A stretch of 64,000 nt of DNA from contig CAWHOA010000018.1 in assembly GCA_963830885.1 (NCBI GenBank), forward strand, positions 1-64,000, written 5' to 3'. The notes under the pieces are model-generated. The model was not told the DNA's origin and did not search any database. It saw nothing but the letters and a program-made list of their open reading frames with translations. Position 1 is the stretch's first letter. Every line of letters starts with the position of its first letter. The stretch is from JAIBJN01 sp963830885. Its GTDB lineage: Bacteria; Actinomycetota; Thermoleophilia; Gaiellales; Gaiellaceae. Made by a program: the position numbers and the translations under genes. Shown in pieces: positions 9,171 to 17,847 of this stretch.

Positions 9171-10163
9171 ATGAGGTGGAGGATGACCGTGGTCGGCACG
9201 GTGGTCACGCTCGTCTCGGCGTACATCGCTCTTCGGAACGTCGATTTCGCGGAGGTTTGGAGCACCCTCGTGTCGAGCGACTACTGGTGGCTGGCGCCGG
9301 CGCTCGCGGTCATGGCGCTGGCCGTCCTCGTCCGTGTGCTTCGCTGGCGCTACCTGTTCGTCGCCGAGCGCCGGCCAGCGCTCTGGCCCCTCTCCGAGGC
9401 GCTCCTCATCGGCCACTTCTTCAACACGGTGCTCCCGGCGCGCGCCGGCGACCTCGCCCGTGTGGGGGCAATCAACCTGCGCGCCGGCACCTCGAAGGCC
9501 GAGGCGCTGGCGACCGTGGTCGTGGAGCGGGCGTTCGACGTCCTCGCGCTCCTCCTGCTCCTCTTCGTCGCCCTGCCGTGGCTCCCGGAGGTCACCTGGG
9601 TGCGGACCGCGGCGATCGTGGCGGTCGTGCTCGGCATCGGCTTCGCGGTCTGCGTGGTCGTGCTCACGGTCTACGGCGAGCGCCCGCTCCACGTGCTGCT
9701 GAAGCCGTTCGCGCGCCTCCGCTTTCTGCACGCCGAGCGGGTCGAGCAGGCCGCCGTCAACCTGTCGGCGGGCCTGATGGGCCTCCGGCGCGCCCACCTC
9801 GGCGGGGCGAGCTTCATCCTCACGCTCGTCTCGTGGCTCCTCTTCGCGCTCTCGTTCTGGCTCGTCATGCTCTGCTTCGACTTCGGGCTGCCGTTCGGGG
9901 CCGGGCTCCTCGTCGTGATCGCTACCGGCTTCTCGCTCGCGCTCCCGGCTGCGCCGGCCGGCCTCGGCGTCTTCGAGGCGGCCACGGTCGTCGCCCTCGC
10001 CGCCTACGACATCCCCAAGTCGGAGGCGCTGTCGTACGCGCTCGTCCTTCACGCCTTCGCGATCGCGCCGTTCCTGGTCGCGGGCGCCGTCGTGCTGAAC
10101 GTCCACGGCGTCCGCCACGGGCGCCGGCTGAGTTCGGCCGGGCCGGGCGAGGAGGCGGGGTAG
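9171..10163 (+). CDS. LPG-synthase-type (UPF0104) membrane protein
   Basis: 330 aa, polytopic, about 8 hydrophobic segments. It resembles the lysylphosphatidylglycerol synthase TM region family (PF03706). The hallmark loop is HFFNTVLPARAGDLARVG near 81-98, followed by VVVERAFDVLALLLL. A late segment ALPAAPAGLGVFEAATVVAL near 260-280 is also typical. It lacks any C-terminal aminoacyl-transferase domain, so a lipid-flipping or transport role fits better than LPG synthesis. ATG 9171 is chosen because the segment upstream runs antisense to the divergent gene and a leaderless-type hexamer precedes it. The gene is followed at 48 nt by a polyprenol-phosphate glycosyltransferase, a frequent pairing. 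Confidence 0.8.
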   Translation: MRWRMTVVGTVVTLVSAYIALRNVDFAEVWSTLVSSDYWWLAPALAVMALAVLVRVLRWRYLFVAERRPALWPLSEALLIGHFFNTVLPARAGDLARVGAINLRAGTSKAEALATVVVERAFDVLALLLLLFVALPWLPEVTWVRTAAIVAVVLGIGFAVCVVVLTVYGERPLHVLLKPFARLRFLHAERVEQAAVNLSAGLMGLRRAHLGGASFILTLVSWLLFALSFWLVMLCFDFGLPFGAGLLVVIATGFSLALPAAPAGLGVFEAATVVALAAYDIPKSEALSYALVLHAFAIAPFLVAGAVVLNVHGVRHGRRLSSAGPGEEAG

Positions 10164-10198
10164 CCCGCCACGGCCCCTGGGCTGCCTTGTGACACTGG

Positions 10199-10204
10199 TA
10201 GCCT
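10199..10204 (+). promoter_or_regulatory. -10-like hexamer TAGCCT, leaderless type
   Basis: TAGCCT ends 7 nt before the ATG at 10212. No ribosome-binding site lies between. It is the same arrangement as at 6046 and 9158. Confidence 0.4.
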
Positions 10205-10211
10205 GGCGCGG

Positions 10212-11189
10212 ATGGTGGAGCCGAAGCCCGTGGCCGAAGCCGCTCCACGAGCCGTCGAGGAGCCGCTCCCGGAGATCAGCCTCGTCGTCCCCGTCTTCAA
10301 CGAGGAGGCGACGCTCGAGGAGGTCTGCCGGCGGGCCACCGCGACGCTCGAGGAGCTGGGGAGGCCGTTCGAGGTGATCGTCGTCGACGACGGCTCCGGC
10401 GACGGCACCTGGGCGGTGGTGGAGCGTCTCGTCGCGGCGGACGCGCGTGTCCGCGCGGTGCGCTTCAAGCGGAACTTCGGCCAGCACCCCGCGATGCATG
10501 CGGGCCTGGTCCGCGCCCGCGGCGACGTCGTCGTGACGATGGACGCCGATCTCCAGAACATGCCCGAGGACCTTCCGCGCCTGATCGCCGCGGTCGAGGA
10601 CGGGGCGGACGTCGCGAGCGGCCGGCGCGTCGGCCGCGAGGACTCATGGGGGCGGACGCTGCCCTCGAAGCTGATCAACAGCATGCTCCGGCGCTTCACC
10701 GGCGTCGGCGTGTCGGACTTCGGCTGCGCCTTCAACGCGTACTCGCGCGCGGCGCTCGAGCCCGTGCTCGGCGTCATCGGGAAGCAGAAGTTCACGAAGG
10801 CGCTCGTCCTCTCGGCCGGAGCGAGCGTCGTCGAGGTCGACCTCACCCACCAGGCCCGTGCCGACAGCTCGCGCTATTCGCCGTTTCGCCTCATCCGGCT
10901 GGCGCTGCACGTCCTCGCCGGCTTCTGGCCGCAGCCGATCCAGTGGGCCGGCGTCCTGATCGGGTCGATCTGCGGCCTGCTGACACTCGCCGTCGGGATC
11001 TGGGGGATCGCCGTCTGGGTCGCCCACGGTGACTTCCCCGGGCTGCTCTTCCTGGGCGGCCTCGTGCTCGGCGTGCTCGCCGTGCAGGGCTTCATCCTGG
11101 CGCTCGTCGGCGAGTATCTGGGGCGGATCCAGCGCGACGTCGAAGGGCGGCCGCTCTACACGATCGGCGAGGAGCTGGGAGAGCCGTAG
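10212..11189 (+). CDS. Polyprenyl-phosphate glycosyltransferase (GT2, DPM1/GtrB-like)
   Basis: 325 aa. The N-terminal GT2 domain shows LVVPVFNEEATLEEVCRRA near 26-44, VIVVDDGSGDGTW near 57-69 and the DXD-type MDADLQNMPEDLPRLI near 109-124. Two C-terminal transmembrane segments (about 243-265 and 276-300) end in EYLGRIQRDVEGRP, as in GtrB/ArnC-like enzymes. It should load a sugar onto polyprenyl phosphate at the cytoplasmic face, to be used by GT-C-type enzymes outside. The stop overlaps the GTG of the following methyltransferase by 1 nt, so the two form an operon. Confidence 0.88.
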   Translation: MVEPKPVAEAAPRAVEEPLPEISLVVPVFNEEATLEEVCRRATATLEELGRPFEVIVVDDGSGDGTWAVVERLVAADARVRAVRFKRNFGQHPAMHAGLVRARGDVVVTMDADLQNMPEDLPRLIAAVEDGADVASGRRVGREDSWGRTLPSKLINSMLRRFTGVGVSDFGCAFNAYSRAALEPVLGVIGKQKFTKALVLSAGASVVEVDLTHQARADSSRYSPFRLIRLALHVLAGFWPQPIQWAGVLIGSICGLLTLAVGIWGIAVWVAHGDFPGLLFLGGLVLGVLAVQGFILALVGEYLGRIQRDVEGRPLYTIGEELGEP

Positions 11190-11840
11190 TGGGGGAAACG
11201 CTCCTCCTGCCGCCGCGCGCGCTCGTCCCGAAGCCGGACGCGGACGACCCGATCGACTACTACTACAAGCCGTTCACGGCCCGCCTCTACCGCGCGCGCC
11301 TGGAGATGGCCGTCGACCTTCTCGGCACCGGGCGCTACCCGTCGCTGCTCGAGGTCGGGTTCGGCTCGGGGATCTTCCTGCCCGAGCTGGCCGAGCACAC
11401 CGACCGCCTGGTCGCGGTCGACATCCATCCGGAGTCGGCCCAGGTGCGAGGAGATGCTGCGCCGCCTCGCGATCGACGCGGAGCTGCGCCAGGCGTCGCT
11501 CTTCGAGCTTCCGTTCGAGGACGGGGCGTTCCACGGGCTCGTCTGCGTCAGCGTGCTCGAGCACCTCACCGAGCTCGACCGCGCGCTCGACGAGCTGCGG
11601 CGCGTCCTCAGGCCCGGAGGCGTGGCCGTCCTCGGCTATCCCGTGCGGAACCCCCTCACGGACGCGTTCTTCCGCCTCGCGCGCTACGACCCGCGCGAGA
11701 TCCACCCGTCCAGCCACGCGGACATCCTCGCCGCCGCCGCGCGCCATCCGGGCTTCGACGTCGACGTGCGCGCCCACTTTCCGTCGTTCCTGCCGACCCC
11801 GCTCTCGGCCTACGCAGGCTGCCGGTGCCGTGCCCGCTGA
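11189..11840 (+). CDS. SAM-dependent methyltransferase (frameshifted)
   Basis: About 216 aa joined across a +1 frameshift near 11448, between HPESAQV and EEMLRRLAI. Motif I is LLEVGFGSGIFLPEL near 53-67, with the acidic VAVDIHPES after it. The second part has CVSVLEHLTELDRALDELRR and VLRPGGVAVLGYP, a classic type-11 methyltransferase pattern (PF08241). Start GTG 11189 overlaps the previous stop. It probably O-methylates a sugar or lipid-linked intermediate; acceptor unknown. The end overlaps the next gene's GTG by about 10 nt, so the three genes 10212-13299 look cotranscribed. Confidence 0.75.
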
Positions 11841-13299
11841 GACCGGCGTCGTGACTGACGCGGTCGCCCCGGCGGAGACCGTGGTTCCGGAGGAGGCCGC
11901 CGTCGCGGAGTTCTTCGACGGCTTCGCGGCGGTCGACGACCACTGGCGCCGGCGAAACCGCGGCTACTTCGAGCTGCTCGAGCGCGTCTACCGCTTCTAC
12001 GTCCCCCCGGGCGCGAGCGTCCTCGAGGTCGGCTGCGGCGGCGGGGACCTCCTGGCCGCACTGCGACCGGCGGACGGCCTCGGCGTCGACGTCAGCGCGG
12101 GGATGGTCGAGCTCGCCCGCTCGCGCCACCCGGGCCTCGAGTTCGTGCAGGCCTCAGGGGAGCGCCTCGACGCCGGCAGGTCGTTCGACTACATCGTGCT
12201 CTCGGACCTCGTCCCCTACACGTACGACCTCGTCGCGCTGCTCGAGAACCTGCGCCGCCACGCCCACTCGCGGACCCGGGTGATCGTCAACTTCCACAGC
12301 CAGGTCTGGCGGCCCGTGATCCGCCTCGCCGAGATCCTCCGCCTGAAGGCGCGCAAGCCGCTTCGGAACTGGGTCTCACCGAGCGACATCCGCAACGTCC
12401 TCGAGCTGGCCGGGTTCGAGCCCGTGACGAGTACGCGCCGGATCCTGCTACCGAAGCGCGTCCCGGTCCTGGGCACGCTCTTCAACGGCTTCGTCGCGAA
12501 CATCTGGCCGTTCAACCATCTCTGCCTGACCTACTGGATCGTCGCCCGGCCGCTCGCAGGCCCCGCGGAGGAGCTGTCCGTCTCCGTCGTCTGCCCTTGC
12601 CGGAACGAGGAAGGCAACGTCCTGGCGGCGATCGAGCGGTTGCCCGAGATGGGGAAGGGGACGGAGCTGATCTTCGTCGAAGGCGGGTCGAGCGACGGCA
12701 CGCGCGCCGAGATCGAGCGGCAGATCGAGGCCCACCCGGAGCGGAGCGTGTCGCTCGTGCTCCAGACGGGGAAGGGCAAGGGAGACGCCGTCCGGATCGG
12801 GTTCGCCGCAGCGCGGAACGACGTGCTGATGATCCTCGACGGGGACCTCACGGTCGCCCCCGAGGATCTGCCGAAGTTCTACCGCGCGCTCGTGGAAGGG
12901 CGCGCCGAGCTGGTCAACGGCTCACGCCTCGTCTACGACCTCGAGCTGGGCTCCATGCGGTTCCTGAACATGCTCGGCAACCGGCTGTTCTCGGTGCTCT
13001 TCCGGCTGATCGTCGGGCAGCCGGTCAAGGACACGCTCTGCGGGACGAAGGTGCTCCACCGGGACGACTACGAGCGGATCGCAGCCGGGCGCGCGTACTT
13101 CGGCGACTTCGACCCGTTCGGCGACTTCGATCTGCTCCTCGGCGCCGGGAAGCTTCCGCTGCGCATCGTCGACCTCCCGGTCCGCTACCACGCGCGGACG
13201 TACGGGGAGACCAACATCAGCCGCTTCCGCCACGGGCTCCTGCTCCTGCGGATGACGGCGTTCGCCTTCTGGAAGTTCCGGGTCGGGATCCTCCGCTAG
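11830..13299 (+). CDS. Bifunctional methyltransferase-glycosyltransferase family 2 fusion
   Basis: 489 aa carrying two enzymes. Residues about 15-235 form a SAM methyltransferase, with motif I SVLEVGCGGGDLLAALRP near 62-79 and DYIVLSDLVPYTYDLV near 119-134. Residues about 245-489 form a GT2 domain: VSVVCPCRNEEGNVLAAIER, FVEGGSSDGTRAEI and ILDGDLTVAPEDLPKFYRAL. The late acceptor region KDTLCGTKVLHRDDYERI is like that of dolichyl-phosphate sugar synthases. No transmembrane segment follows. GTG 11830 is the likely start; it lies within the 3' end of the previous methyltransferase gene. A single chain may methylate and transfer the same sugar. Confidence 0.8.
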   Translation: MPAETGVVTDAVAPAETVVPEEAAVAEFFDGFAAVDDHWRRRNRGYFELLERVYRFYVPPGASVLEVGCGGGDLLAALRPADGLGVDVSAGMVELARSRHPGLEFVQASGERLDAGRSFDYIVLSDLVPYTYDLVALLENLRRHAHSRTRVIVNFHSQVWRPVIRLAEILRLKARKPLRNWVSPSDIRNVLELAGFEPVTSTRRILLPKRVPVLGTLFNGFVANIWPFNHLCLTYWIVARPLAGPAEELSVSVVCPCRNEEGNVLAAIERLPEMGKGTELIFVEGGSSDGTRAEIERQIEAHPERSVSLVLQTGKGKGDAVRIGFAAARNDVLMILDGDLTVAPEDLPKFYRALVEGRAELVNGSRLVYDLELGSMRFLNMLGNRLFSVLFRLIVGQPVKDTLCGTKVLHRDDYERIAAGRAYFGDFDPFGDFDLLLGAGKLPLRIVDLPVRYHARTYGETNISRFRHGLLLLRMTAFAFWKFRVGILR

Positions 13300-13358
13300 C
13301 TAGGAGGGTTTGGCGAAGCTCGGCCCGGCGACACAGTCGCTTCGCCGAACCCTGCTAG
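13300..13358. repeat. Intergenic inverted-repeat element A (short form)
   Basis: Left arm CTAGGAGGGTTTGGCGAAGC (13300-13319) and right arm (13339-13358) pair at 18 of 20 positions around the loop core CGGCCCGGCGACACAGT. The element exactly fills the gap between two convergent genes and supplies or touches both stop codons. It shares its core text with the elements at 17725, 21211, 34361 and 38322, but its arms are different. Confidence 0.75.
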
Positions 13359-14083
13359 GCGCGCTCGAGGACGACGAGGCAGCGGAAGGCGAGCAGGGGC
13401 GCCAGCGGCGCGAGGACGCGCTCGGCGGCGGCCAGCGGCCGGTACGCCGCCCCCGGCGCCAGGCGCCGCCCGAAGAAGCCGCCGGACAGCGGGTAGGCGA
13501 CGAGCGCCAGGCGCCTGCGCTCGACGACGCGCAGGTCCGGCCAGCCGCGGCGGAGCTCGGCGCGGTGGCGGAAGAAGACGAGCGTCGCGCGGGCCTGATT
13601 GGACGCGAGCGGGTCCGCGGCGATCTCCGCCTCGGGCGCGAAGGCGGGCGCCGAGAGGTCGGTGCGCTCGGGGTGGAAGGCGCGGTAGGCAAGCGTCGAG
13701 ACCGGCGAGCAGTAGGGGTCGAGGATGACGACCCTGCCTCCGGGCGCGAGCGTGCGGCGCGCCTCGTCGAGGAACCCGGCCGGGTCGGCGAGGTGGTGGA
13801 AGACGTCGATGAGCACGAGGTTGGCCAGCGAGCCGTCGGCGTACGGCAGTCGCTCCGCGTCCACGACGTGGTCGGCCCAGGGAGTCGGCTCGACGTCCGT
13901 CGTCACGACGAACGGATGCTGCTCCTTCAGCCTGCCCGTGCCCGAGCCCAGCTCGACGGTGTCTCCCGGCACGGTGGCGAGCCGGCGTCCGATCTCCTCG
14001 AACCACTCCCGGTACAGGCGTCGCAGGAGCGCTCGGCTGTTCCAGGCCTCCGCCTGAGCGTTGAGAGTGTCGCGGAGAGTCAC
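13355..14083 (-). CDS. SAM-dependent methyltransferase
   Basis: 242 aa from GTG 14083, which overlaps the stop of the upstream GT-C gene by 4 nt. The long reading frame upstream of it is only a shadow. Motif I is DTVELGSGTGRLKEQHP near 40-56. Then come TTDVEPTPWADHVVDAERLP, NLVLIDVFHHLADPAGFLDE and RTLAPGGRVVILDPYCSP, the type-11 pattern. A conserved arginine-rich C-terminal part follows. It is the last gene of a four-gene minus-strand operon (17710 to 13355) with NDP-sugar dehydratase, fucose-synthase-like protein and GT-C protein. It could methylate the sugar made by that operon. Confidence 0.8.
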   Translation of the reverse strand: MTLRDTLNAQAEAWNSRALLRRLYREWFEEIGRRLATVPGDTVELGSGTGRLKEQHPFVVTTDVEPTPWADHVVDAERLPYADGSLANLVLIDVFHHLADPAGFLDEARRTLAPGGRVVILDPYCSPVSTLAYRAFHPERTDLSAPAFAPEAEIAADPLASNQARATLVFFRHRAELRRGWPDLRVVERRRLALVAYPLSGGFFGRRLAPGAAYRPLAAAERVLAPLAPLLAFRCLVVLERA

Positions 14084-15618
14084 GGGGACGCGGTCATGGG
14101 CTCGAGGCAGGGCGCCTGCCGGCGTCCGCGCACCTGCAGGAGGAAGGCGCCGTCGGCGACCGCGTCGGCGAGTAGCTCGGGCGACCCCGTGAGCCGGGCG
14201 ACCGCGACGTCGGGCGTCTCGCGCTCCGACGCCATCTGGGAGCCGTACCACGGGAACTCCCGCTGCTCCTCGATCAGGTCCGCGTGCGTCGCGAGCCAGG
14301 CGCGCGCCTCGGGGTCCTCCGCGACGACGAACGCGTGCTCACACCGACCAGGCCCCGGCTGCGAGACGCGGACGTAGGGGTGGCCGGGCAGGTGCCACGA
14401 GAGGGGCCGCGTCTGCGGGTAGCGGGCGTGCACGACGAGCGGAGACACCGGGGTCCAGCCGAGCTCCACGAGCTCGGCCGTGATCTCGTCGTAGGGCGTG
14501 CGTGCGAGGTCGCGGTCGATCGAGTACGCCCACACGGCGAGCCCCGCCAGCACCGCGCCCGCCGCGTAGGCGAGCGGTCGTAGCGGGATCGCAGCGACCA
14601 GGGCCGCCAGGCACATGGCCGCGAAGGGGGCCACCACGAGCAGGTTGCGGACATCGAAGATCCGCAGCCCGGCCAGCCAGATGAGCGCGGTCACGACCCA
14701 GGGCACGACGGCCAGGAAGGCGCAGAGCCGCCCCTCGGCACGGCGGGCGAGCAGCGCCGCTCCGGCGAGGACCGCGGCGAGGAGCACGACCCTCGCCGGA
14801 TATCCGGGGCCCTGTCCCTGCCAGACCGAGCCGCTGGCGAAGAAGGCCGAGTACACGCTCAGGGTGCGCCGGATTCCGAAGGCCGGGAAGTACTCGTTCA
14901 CGCGGCCCGCCTGGTAGATGACGATCGGGAGCCACAGGAGGAGCGGCACGAGGCCCACGCTCGCCGCCGCGGTCACGCGCAGCCGCGTCGAGCGGCCGTG
15001 CGGGGTGAGCCAGAGCCAGAGGAGCCCGGAGAAGAGCGGCAGCAGGAAGAAGTAGTGGGTCATCGAGCCGACCGCGACGAGGAGCGCGAACGCCGCCAGC
15101 CGCCAGCGGCCGGGCCGTGCGACCACCCACTCCAGGGTGAGCGGGACCGCGATGGCGAGCAGCATGAGGAGCGCATACGGCCGCAGCTCCTTCCCGTGCA
15201 GCACGAACTGGAAGCCGACCGTGACCAGCAGCCCGGCGAGGGCGGCCGCCCAGAGCTCGAGGAACCGCCGGGCGTAGATGACGACGAGCGCGACCAGCAC
15301 GGCGCTGAAGAGCACGGAGAGCAGGCGGACGGCGCCGAACGAGGCGAGTGGCTTGAACGCGCCGCTCACAGAGGCGAGCTCGTTGCCGGCCCCATGGGCC
15401 GTTCTCGCGAGGAAGAACCAGACCGGCGGCGACGACTCTCGGCGGATCCGCTGAACGGCGGCGCGGGGGGTTGGTGCGGTGATGACGTGGCCGGAGGCGA
15501 CCTCGTCGGCCCAGAAGGACTCGCTGACGGCGTCGGGCGCCCGCACGGCGACGGCGACGGCGACCAGGGCGGCGATCACGACCCAGACGGCGCGGTTCCG
15601 GCGCAGGTGGTCGCGCAT
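14080..15618 (-). CDS. GT-C-type membrane glycosyltransferase (PMT/ArnT-like)
   Basis: 512 aa, about 10-12 transmembrane segments. After a first membrane helix (about 10-28) the extracellular loop has SESFWADEVASGHVI near 32-46, with the acidic pair expected of GT39/GT83-type enzymes. KELRPYALLMLLAIAVPL follows near 149-166, as in the PMT_2 family (PF13231). A periplasm-side C-terminal domain of about 120 residues ends the protein. It should use polyprenyl-phosphate sugar as donor on the outer face. ATG 15618 overlaps the upstream stop (TGATG). Acceptor unknown. Confidence 0.75.
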   Translation of the reverse strand: MRDHLRRNRAVWVVIAALVAVAVAVRAPDAVSESFWADEVASGHVITAPTPRAAVQRIRRESSPPVWFFLARTAHGAGNELASVSGAFKPLASFGAVRLLSVLFSAVLVALVVIYARRFLELWAAALAGLLVTVGFQFVLHGKELRPYALLMLLAIAVPLTLEWVVARPGRWRLAAFALLVAVGSMTHYFFLLPLFSGLLWLWLTPHGRSTRLRVTAAASVGLVPLLLWLPIVIYQAGRVNEYFPAFGIRRTLSVYSAFFASGSVWQGQGPGYPARVVLLAAVLAGAALLARRAEGRLCAFLAVVPWVVTALIWLAGLRIFDVRNLLVVAPFAAMCLAALVAAIPLRPLAYAAGAVLAGLAVWAYSIDRDLARTPYDEITAELVELGWTPVSPLVVHARYPQTRPLSWHLPGHPYVRVSQPGPGRCEHAFVVAEDPEARAWLATHADLIEEQREFPWYGSQMASERETPDVAVARLTGSPELLADAVADGAFLLQVRGRRQAPCLEPMTASP

Positions 15619-16559
15619 CAGCTGGCGGCGGGCTGCCGCAGCTCGGCATGCCTGCCGACGTACCAGCGCACCGTGCGCTCCAGGCCCTCGCGCAGCGGGG
15701 TGCGCGCGCGGAACCCGAACAGATCGGCGGCTCGAGTGACGTCGAGCCGGCGCCGCGGCTGTCCCCCGGGCCTGGAGGTGTCCCAGACGAGCTCCCCCTC
15801 GAAGCCGGTCAGCTCGGCGACGAGGCCGGCGAGGTCGCGGATGGAGACCTCCTCGCCGGTGCCGAGGTTGACCGGCTCGGCGCCGTCGTAGCGGTCGGCG
15901 GCGAGGAGTAGCCCCTCGGTGCAGTCCTCCACGTACAGGAACTCGCGCGTCGGCGAGCCGTCGCCCCAGAGGGTGACGCTCGCGTCTCCGCGCGCGCTGG
16001 CCTCTGCCATCTTGCGGATGAGCGCGGGAATCACGTGCGAGGTCTCCAGGTCGAAGTTGTCGCGTGGGCCGTAGAGGTTCACGGGGAGGAGGTAGATCGA
16101 GTCGAGCCCGTACTGCTCGCGGTAGGCGCGGGCGCCGGTGAGGAGCGCGCGCTTGGCGACCCCGTACGGCGCGTTCGTCTCCTCGGGGAAGCCGGCCCAG
16201 AGGTCGTCCTCGCGAAAGGGGACGGGGGTGTCCTTCGGGTAGGCGCAGACCGTGCCGACGAGGACGAGCTTCTTCGTCCCGGCCGCGCGACTCGCCTCGA
16301 GGACGTTCGCGCCCATCAGCAGGTTCGCGTACCAGTAGCGGCCCGGATTGGCCCGGTTCGCGCCGATTCCGCCGACCTCGGCGGCGAGGTGGAAGACCAG
16401 CTCGGGGCGGGCCTCGGCGAAGAGCTGCTCCGTCGCGTGCGGATCCGTGAGGTCGTGCTCGGCGCGCCTGGGCACGACCGGGTCGATCCCGCGCTCGCGC
16501 AGCCGCTCGACGAGGTGGGACCCGAGGAACCCGGCGCCCCCGGTGACGAGCGTCCTCAC
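15618..16559 (-). CDS. GDP-L-fucose synthase-like NAD(P)-dependent epimerase/reductase
   Basis: 313 aa, short-chain dehydrogenase fold. The Gly-rich NAD(P) motif TGGAGFLGSHLVERL lies at about 5-19 and HLAAEVGGIGANRANPGRYW near 64-83. GTVCAYPKDTPVPF is followed by the YxxxK catalytic pair in NAPYGVAKRALL near 130-141. The VGGIGAN and GTVCAYPK segments are characteristic of WcaG/Fcl. GTG 16559 overlaps the upstream dehydratase stop by 4 nt. Together they would convert an NDP-4-keto-6-deoxy sugar, probably GDP-linked, to a deoxyhexose such as fucose or colitose. Exact product uncertain. Confidence 0.8.
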   Translation of the reverse strand: MRTLVTGGAGFLGSHLVERLRERGIDPVVPRRAEHDLTDPHATEQLFAEARPELVFHLAAEVGGIGANRANPGRYWYANLLMGANVLEASRAAGTKKLVLVGTVCAYPKDTPVPFREDDLWAGFPEETNAPYGVAKRALLTGARAYREQYGLDSIYLLPVNLYGPRDNFDLETSHVIPALIRKMAEASARGDASVTLWGDGSPTREFLYVEDCTEGLLLAADRYDGAEPVNLGTGEEVSIRDLAGLVAELTGFEGELVWDTSRPGGQPRRRLDVTRAADLFGFRARTPLREGLERTVRWYVGRHAELRQPAAS

Positions 16560-17710
16560 GGGGTCCGCAGGATCGACGGCTCGGCGGCGGTCCAGTCGAC
16601 TCGGCCGATCCAGCGGTCGCGGCTCGCCGCGTACCAGGCGATCGTCCGCGCGATGCCCTCCTCCCAGGAGACGCGCGGCTCCCAGCCGGTCTCGGCGTGG
16701 AGCTTGTCGTAGCCGACCCGCAGCACCATCACGTCGGAGGCTCCCGGCCGGAATCGTCCTGGGACGCTGGTGATGACGCGTTCGGGCCAGTAGCCCTCCT
16801 CCTCGCCGATCTGGAGGATCAGCTCCGCCCACTCGAGCATGGAGATGTTGCGCCCCGCGCCGTAGCAGTAGATGTCGCCGGGGATACCGTGGAGGGTCAC
16901 AGCCAGGTGGCCGCGCACGCCGTCCGTGCAGAAGCAGAGGTCCCGCTGGGGGTCGAGGTTGCCGAGCTCGACCACCTCGCGCTCGAGTGCCTGGGTGATG
17001 ACCGTGCCGGTGAAGTAGCGGGGGTTCTGGCGCGGGCCGTAGTTGTTGAACATCCGCGTGACGACGCCGGGAAGGCCGTAGGCGTCGTGGTAGTTCATGG
17101 TCAGGAAGTCGGCGGCGACCTTGGCGGTGGCGTAGATCGACTTGGGGTTGATCGGCGAGCGCTCGTGGAGGACGAGCGCGCCCTCCTCGTCGAAGTCGTG
17201 GTGGTGGCGCACCGGCTCGTGGACGTTCCCGTACTCCTCGGAGGTCCCGGCCGTGTTCACCTTCTCGACCTCCACACCGCCCGTGACCAGCGCCTGGAGC
17301 AGGTTGAGCGTCCCGACCGTGTTCGTCAGGACCGACTCGTACGGCCGCTCCCAGGACTCGCCGACGTGGGCCTGTGCGGCGAGGTGGAAGACGAAGGGCC
17401 GGTCGGGCGCCGCCGCGAGCGCTCCGACGAGGCGGTCGACCGAGTGGCGGTCGTTGATGTCGCCCCAGTGGACGGTCACGGCCCCCCGCAGGTGGCCGAT
17501 GTTGTTGAGCGCGCCGCTGGAGGTCGCGCGGACGAAGACGTGGACGGACGCGCCCAGCGCGACGAGCGCCTCGGTGACGTGGGAGCCCATGAAGCCGTCG
17601 GCGCCGGTGACGAGCACGGTGCGGCCTGCGAAGGCGCCGAACTCGGCGCGCAGGGCGTCGAGCTCGGCCCCGGTCCAGGTCTCGGCCGTGGGGGTCGGTC
17701 CTTCGGTCAA
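16556..17710 (-). CDS. NDP-sugar 4,6-dehydratase (GDP-mannose 4,6-dehydratase / LegB-like SDR)
   Basis: 384 aa from TTG 17710. An ATG at 17830 would give 424 aa but runs through repeat element B and the divergent promoter, so it is unlikely. The cofactor motif is LVTGADGFMGSHVTEAL near 32-48. NTAGTSEEYGNVHEP is followed by YATAK in NPKSIYATAKVAADF. The C-terminal half (TGTVITQALEREVVELGNLD) resembles LegB- and GMD-type dehydratases. It makes a 4-keto-6-deoxy NDP-sugar. As first gene of the operon with the fucose-synthase-like protein, GDP-mannose is the likely substrate, but UDP-GlcNAc cannot be excluded. Confidence 0.75.
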   Translation of the reverse strand: MTEGPTPTAETWTGAELDALRAEFGAFAGRTVLVTGADGFMGSHVTEALVALGASVHVFVRATSSGALNNIGHLRGAVTVHWGDINDRHSVDRLVGALAAAPDRPFVFHLAAQAHVGESWERPYESVLTNTVGTLNLLQALVTGGVEVEKVNTAGTSEEYGNVHEPVRHHHDFDEEGALVLHERSPINPKSIYATAKVAADFLTMNYHDAYGLPGVVTRMFNNYGPRQNPRYFTGTVITQALEREVVELGNLDPQRDLCFCTDGVRGHLAVTLHGIPGDIYCYGAGRNISMLEWAELILQIGEEEGYWPERVITSVPGRFRPGASDVMVLRVGYDKLHAETGWEPRVSWEEGIARTIAWYAASRDRWIGRVDWTAAEPSILRTP

Positions 17711-17724
17711 GCCGGGATTGTGCC

Positions 17725-17794
17725 TTAAGAACCGATTCGAAATGATGCCTCGTCGCCGGGCGGCACAGGGCTTCGCTTGGAATCGGGTTCTTGA
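17725..17794. repeat. Intergenic inverted-repeat element B (short form)
   Basis: Arms TTAAGAACCGATTCGAAATG (left) and the complement of TCAAGAACCCGATTCCAAGC (right) pair with few mismatches. The loop CGTCGCCGGGCGGCACAGGG matches the core of the other family members. It lies between two divergent nucleotide-sugar genes, unlike elements A and D, which lie between convergent genes. Confidence 0.65.
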
Positions 17795-17833
17795 CGCTCG
17801 GCATGGGCGGAAGGGCCGGAACGGGCGCACGGG

Positions 17834-17839
17834 TACAAT
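17834..17839 (+). promoter_or_regulatory. -10-like hexamer TACAAT, leaderless type
   Basis: TACAAT ends 8 nt before the GTG at 17848 and is the closest match to the -10 consensus in this part of the window. No Shine-Dalgarno sequence lies between it and the start. Confidence 0.5.
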
Positions 17840-17847
17840 CGGCGCCC

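Noticed and set aside
8343..10499. 718-codon minus-strand reading of the IF-2B-like gene
   Set aside because: Only the last 268 codons are coding-like; the upstream 450 codons are antisense to the LPG-synthase-type and GT2 genes. GTG 9149 was taken as start.
16556..17830. Start of the NDP-sugar dehydratase at ATG 17830
   Set aside because: The extra 40 residues translate repeat element B and the divergent promoter; TTG 17710 precedes the first family-like sequence.
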